A stretch of 7,624 nt of DNA from NCBI GenBank assembly GCA_018714725.1, contig DVMZ01000150.1, positions 1-7,624 on the forward strand, given 5' to 3'. The notes below the pieces were generated by a model. It searched no databases and had not been told where the DNA came from. It worked only from the letters and a program-made list of their open reading frames with translations. Of the stretch, positions 7,201 to 7,624 are shown piece by piece (the first letter of the stretch is position 1; each line of letters starts with the position of its first letter). Both the position numbers and the translations under genes were made by a program. Source of the DNA: Candidatus Scatosoma pullistercoris. GTDB taxonomy: Bacteria; Bacillota; Clostridia; Christensenellales; Borkfalkiaceae.

Positions 7201-7624
7201 TTCTTTGCGAGAACGGCAGGGGAATACACGGTGACCCATACGCTGGGCGAGCTGGTGAAAACGGCGAAACTGACGATTGCGCAAGGCGATCGGGAAATCG
7301 GAGAGATCTTTGATTTCGACAAACTTTCCGGAGCGGATATCAATCAGTATTTCAATTGGCAGGCAGATCGCGGAACGGTGTCGGCAGACAGTTCGGTGAC
7401 GGCTACGGGAAGCGCCACGTCGCTGAAAGTGACGGCGGAAAATCCCAACCGGGGACTGTATTGGTATTATGGCAGCAAGGATACGGTGGCAAGCAGCACT
7501 TTGGATATCAAGAATATTTCCGATTACGAGTATATCGTCATTCAGATTTATGTTCCCGCCAATGTCGTGGCGGAAGGGGTATCGACGGGCGTGACGCTGT
7601 CTTCGTGGGGGGACAACGGCAAGG
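4210..7624 (+). CDS. Giant modular surface lipoprotein (3' end outside window)
   Basis: The window holds the first 1138 residues; the frame is still open at the edge. The N-terminus is a basic, cysteine-rich signal peptide (MKRLGKKLACALLCCGIAGC) with a lipobox IAGC, so Cys20 is the likely lipidated residue and the protein sits on the cell surface. Module borders are approximate. Ig-like or beta-sandwich modules lie at 33-115, 116-202 (opening DTQGPEI), 351-420, 556-630, 796-860, 861-942 and 943-1025. Most carry a late-strand G-x-Y-T-x-x-Y motif such as GTYTVEY, GEYTVTY, GVYTISY or GEYTVTH. Jelly-roll, galactose-binding-like modules lie at 203-350, 421-555, 631-795 and from 1026 to the edge, two of them ending in strands like LYIDGIRFAY and LYIDEIFFG. 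No catalytic motif, LPXTG or SLH motif appears in the visible part; any such domain would be downstream. It is likely a polysaccharide-binding scaffold or adhesin, or the N-terminal part of a multimodular glycosidase. Module folds are judged from sequence pattern only. Confidence 0.8.
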   Translation, partial: MKRLGKKLACALLCCGIAGCAVAGMACCGKEKEESYLFENYSESIAAEIGRECMIPEVSLQGGELRDISVYRGESKIAVADGKFVPDSFESYTIVYSFVIDGTEVVKKTMVTVEDTQGPEISLELSAEQVVAGAEVSVSASAEDPSGPCRVSVTVSDPFGWETELSEGGSFIAGTEGYWVVTATAQDAKGFRNNLSKRVLAVGEAYGVVNLFNSSDSAENAQAEGGSLSFAAGEEYEGGGALKFVPAEREATLFFPSSADLAQEFDLLKFDLLFDAYKEAEFSFGLRTESGDKLLKKEIVSPDVRSSIKVSMADISAAAAEERVLGFWLSYCGDDVAKETLYIDGIRFAYDDLYVTEGDTVDLAVFDGNGLYRTSVEEGGKALESLSFVCEDTGIYTYNYKISLDGVKDTEFTRNVYVRPAAEYGIASRFDDETDVLDLSAQGVEYGITAENSVNGTAAYMRYGSELSGAKLTFTSERLRDAGNFDYLSVELYLDTESPHEVEINGIKTTLSAGSGWKTLYIPLTKEAIDTLVFSVDNASSSENGTLYIDEIFFGWNAIESGVGYETEIRIEADDRYEVSYFTDDSDAELTGSVFKANAAGTYTVEYLIQEKGTQRQSRIERTIIVYDWPDYGDYFGGVSSDNADDYLRAIDYEKDEPLPLYGVEAEGEFEGLSWFETNCQWPLAYFENKAALNQLRVFDAIELEIYYVGSNAHIFYLSRDKVGADNAATVQYNNTKPNQWNTIVLEKGTTEYRQLFGTAFDDQAYSSNLCFFFRNTDSGQENLRVYVRAIRGVFRDKVVGTNESIDIGLGKTESECQVSGGTLDGTVFRAENPGEYTVTYTFSGYGMAITQIERKIKVVTYTIQVPDDEMKSLNTWYVPAAVNASDESGTLYNTVVAVTAPDGSEIKDAGNGFELAQEGVYTISYRCGSVVASYQVTVVVVEYVSMETPENIDTTVGEVIRIVGAEVTDTLGGKFEADVRVTDASDKEVYIAPDGTFFARTAGEYTVTHTLGELVKTAKLTIAQGDREIGEIFDFDKLSGADINQYFNWQADRGTVSADSSVTATGSATSLKVTAENPNRGLYWYYGSKDTVASSTLDIKNISDYEYIVIQIYVPANVVAEGVSTGVTLSSWGDNGK

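Noticed and set aside
5125..7284. 719-codon open frame on the minus strand opposite the giant lipoprotein gene
   Set aside because: Its translation is rich in Arg, Ile, Phe and His with no domain, signal or plausible Shine-Dalgarno sequence, while the plus strand encodes clear repeated beta-sandwich modules with lipobox, promoter and Shine-Dalgarno. The long opening is a by-product of the codon bias of the real gene.

Overview
The window most likely comes from an anaerobic, gut-type member of the Clostridia (Bacillota). Three things point this way: strong Shine-Dalgarno sequences (an AAGGAGGT at 4190), near-consensus sigma-A promoters with extended -10 TGn elements, and the gene content. That content is a HAAS-domain membrane protein, a scar of a Clostridia-type mobile element, a DUF4091/GH123-like glycosidase, and a very large modular surface lipoprotein. 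Finer placement, such as Christensenellales-like lineages, would be a guess.

Layout. (1) 4-1089: a complete AT-rich gene for a polytopic membrane protein with an N-terminal HAAS domain, followed by a strong intrinsic terminator (1146-1185). (2) About 1090-1665: a gene-poor mosaic. It holds a roughly 50-residue fragment of a tyrosine recombinase, a second terminator hairpin (1518-1555), and an orphan Shine-Dalgarno sequence. The nine sense codons after that Shine-Dalgarno look like the beheaded start of a recombinase. I read this stretch as the decayed edge of an integrated element; base composition becomes visibly more GC-rich beyond it. (3) 1670-3618: an extended -10 promoter, an unusually long leader of about 295 nt, and a complete 538-residue DUF4091 protein without a signal peptide. 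(4) 3619-4209: an intergenic region with two tandem intrinsic terminators, short degenerate repeats around CGAAAA, a consensus promoter (4100-4128) and a perfect palindrome just downstream of the expected transcription start. (5) 4210-7624: the first 1138 residues of a giant lipoprotein, still open at the window edge. It is built from Ig-like beta-sandwich modules interleaved with jelly-roll, carbohydrate-binding-like modules.

Working together: the DUF4091 protein and the giant lipoprotein have separate promoters and are insulated by terminators, so they are not an operon. Both fit glycan use: a cytoplasmic enzyme acting on (amino)sugar glycosides, and a surface-anchored binding scaffold or adhesin. 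The HAAS gene appears unrelated and may belong to the older, AT-rich element on the left. I see no CRISPR array, tRNA, rRNA or intact transposase. I do not claim a new defence or mobile system here; the most unusual items are the giant alternating-module lipoprotein and the recombinase scar.
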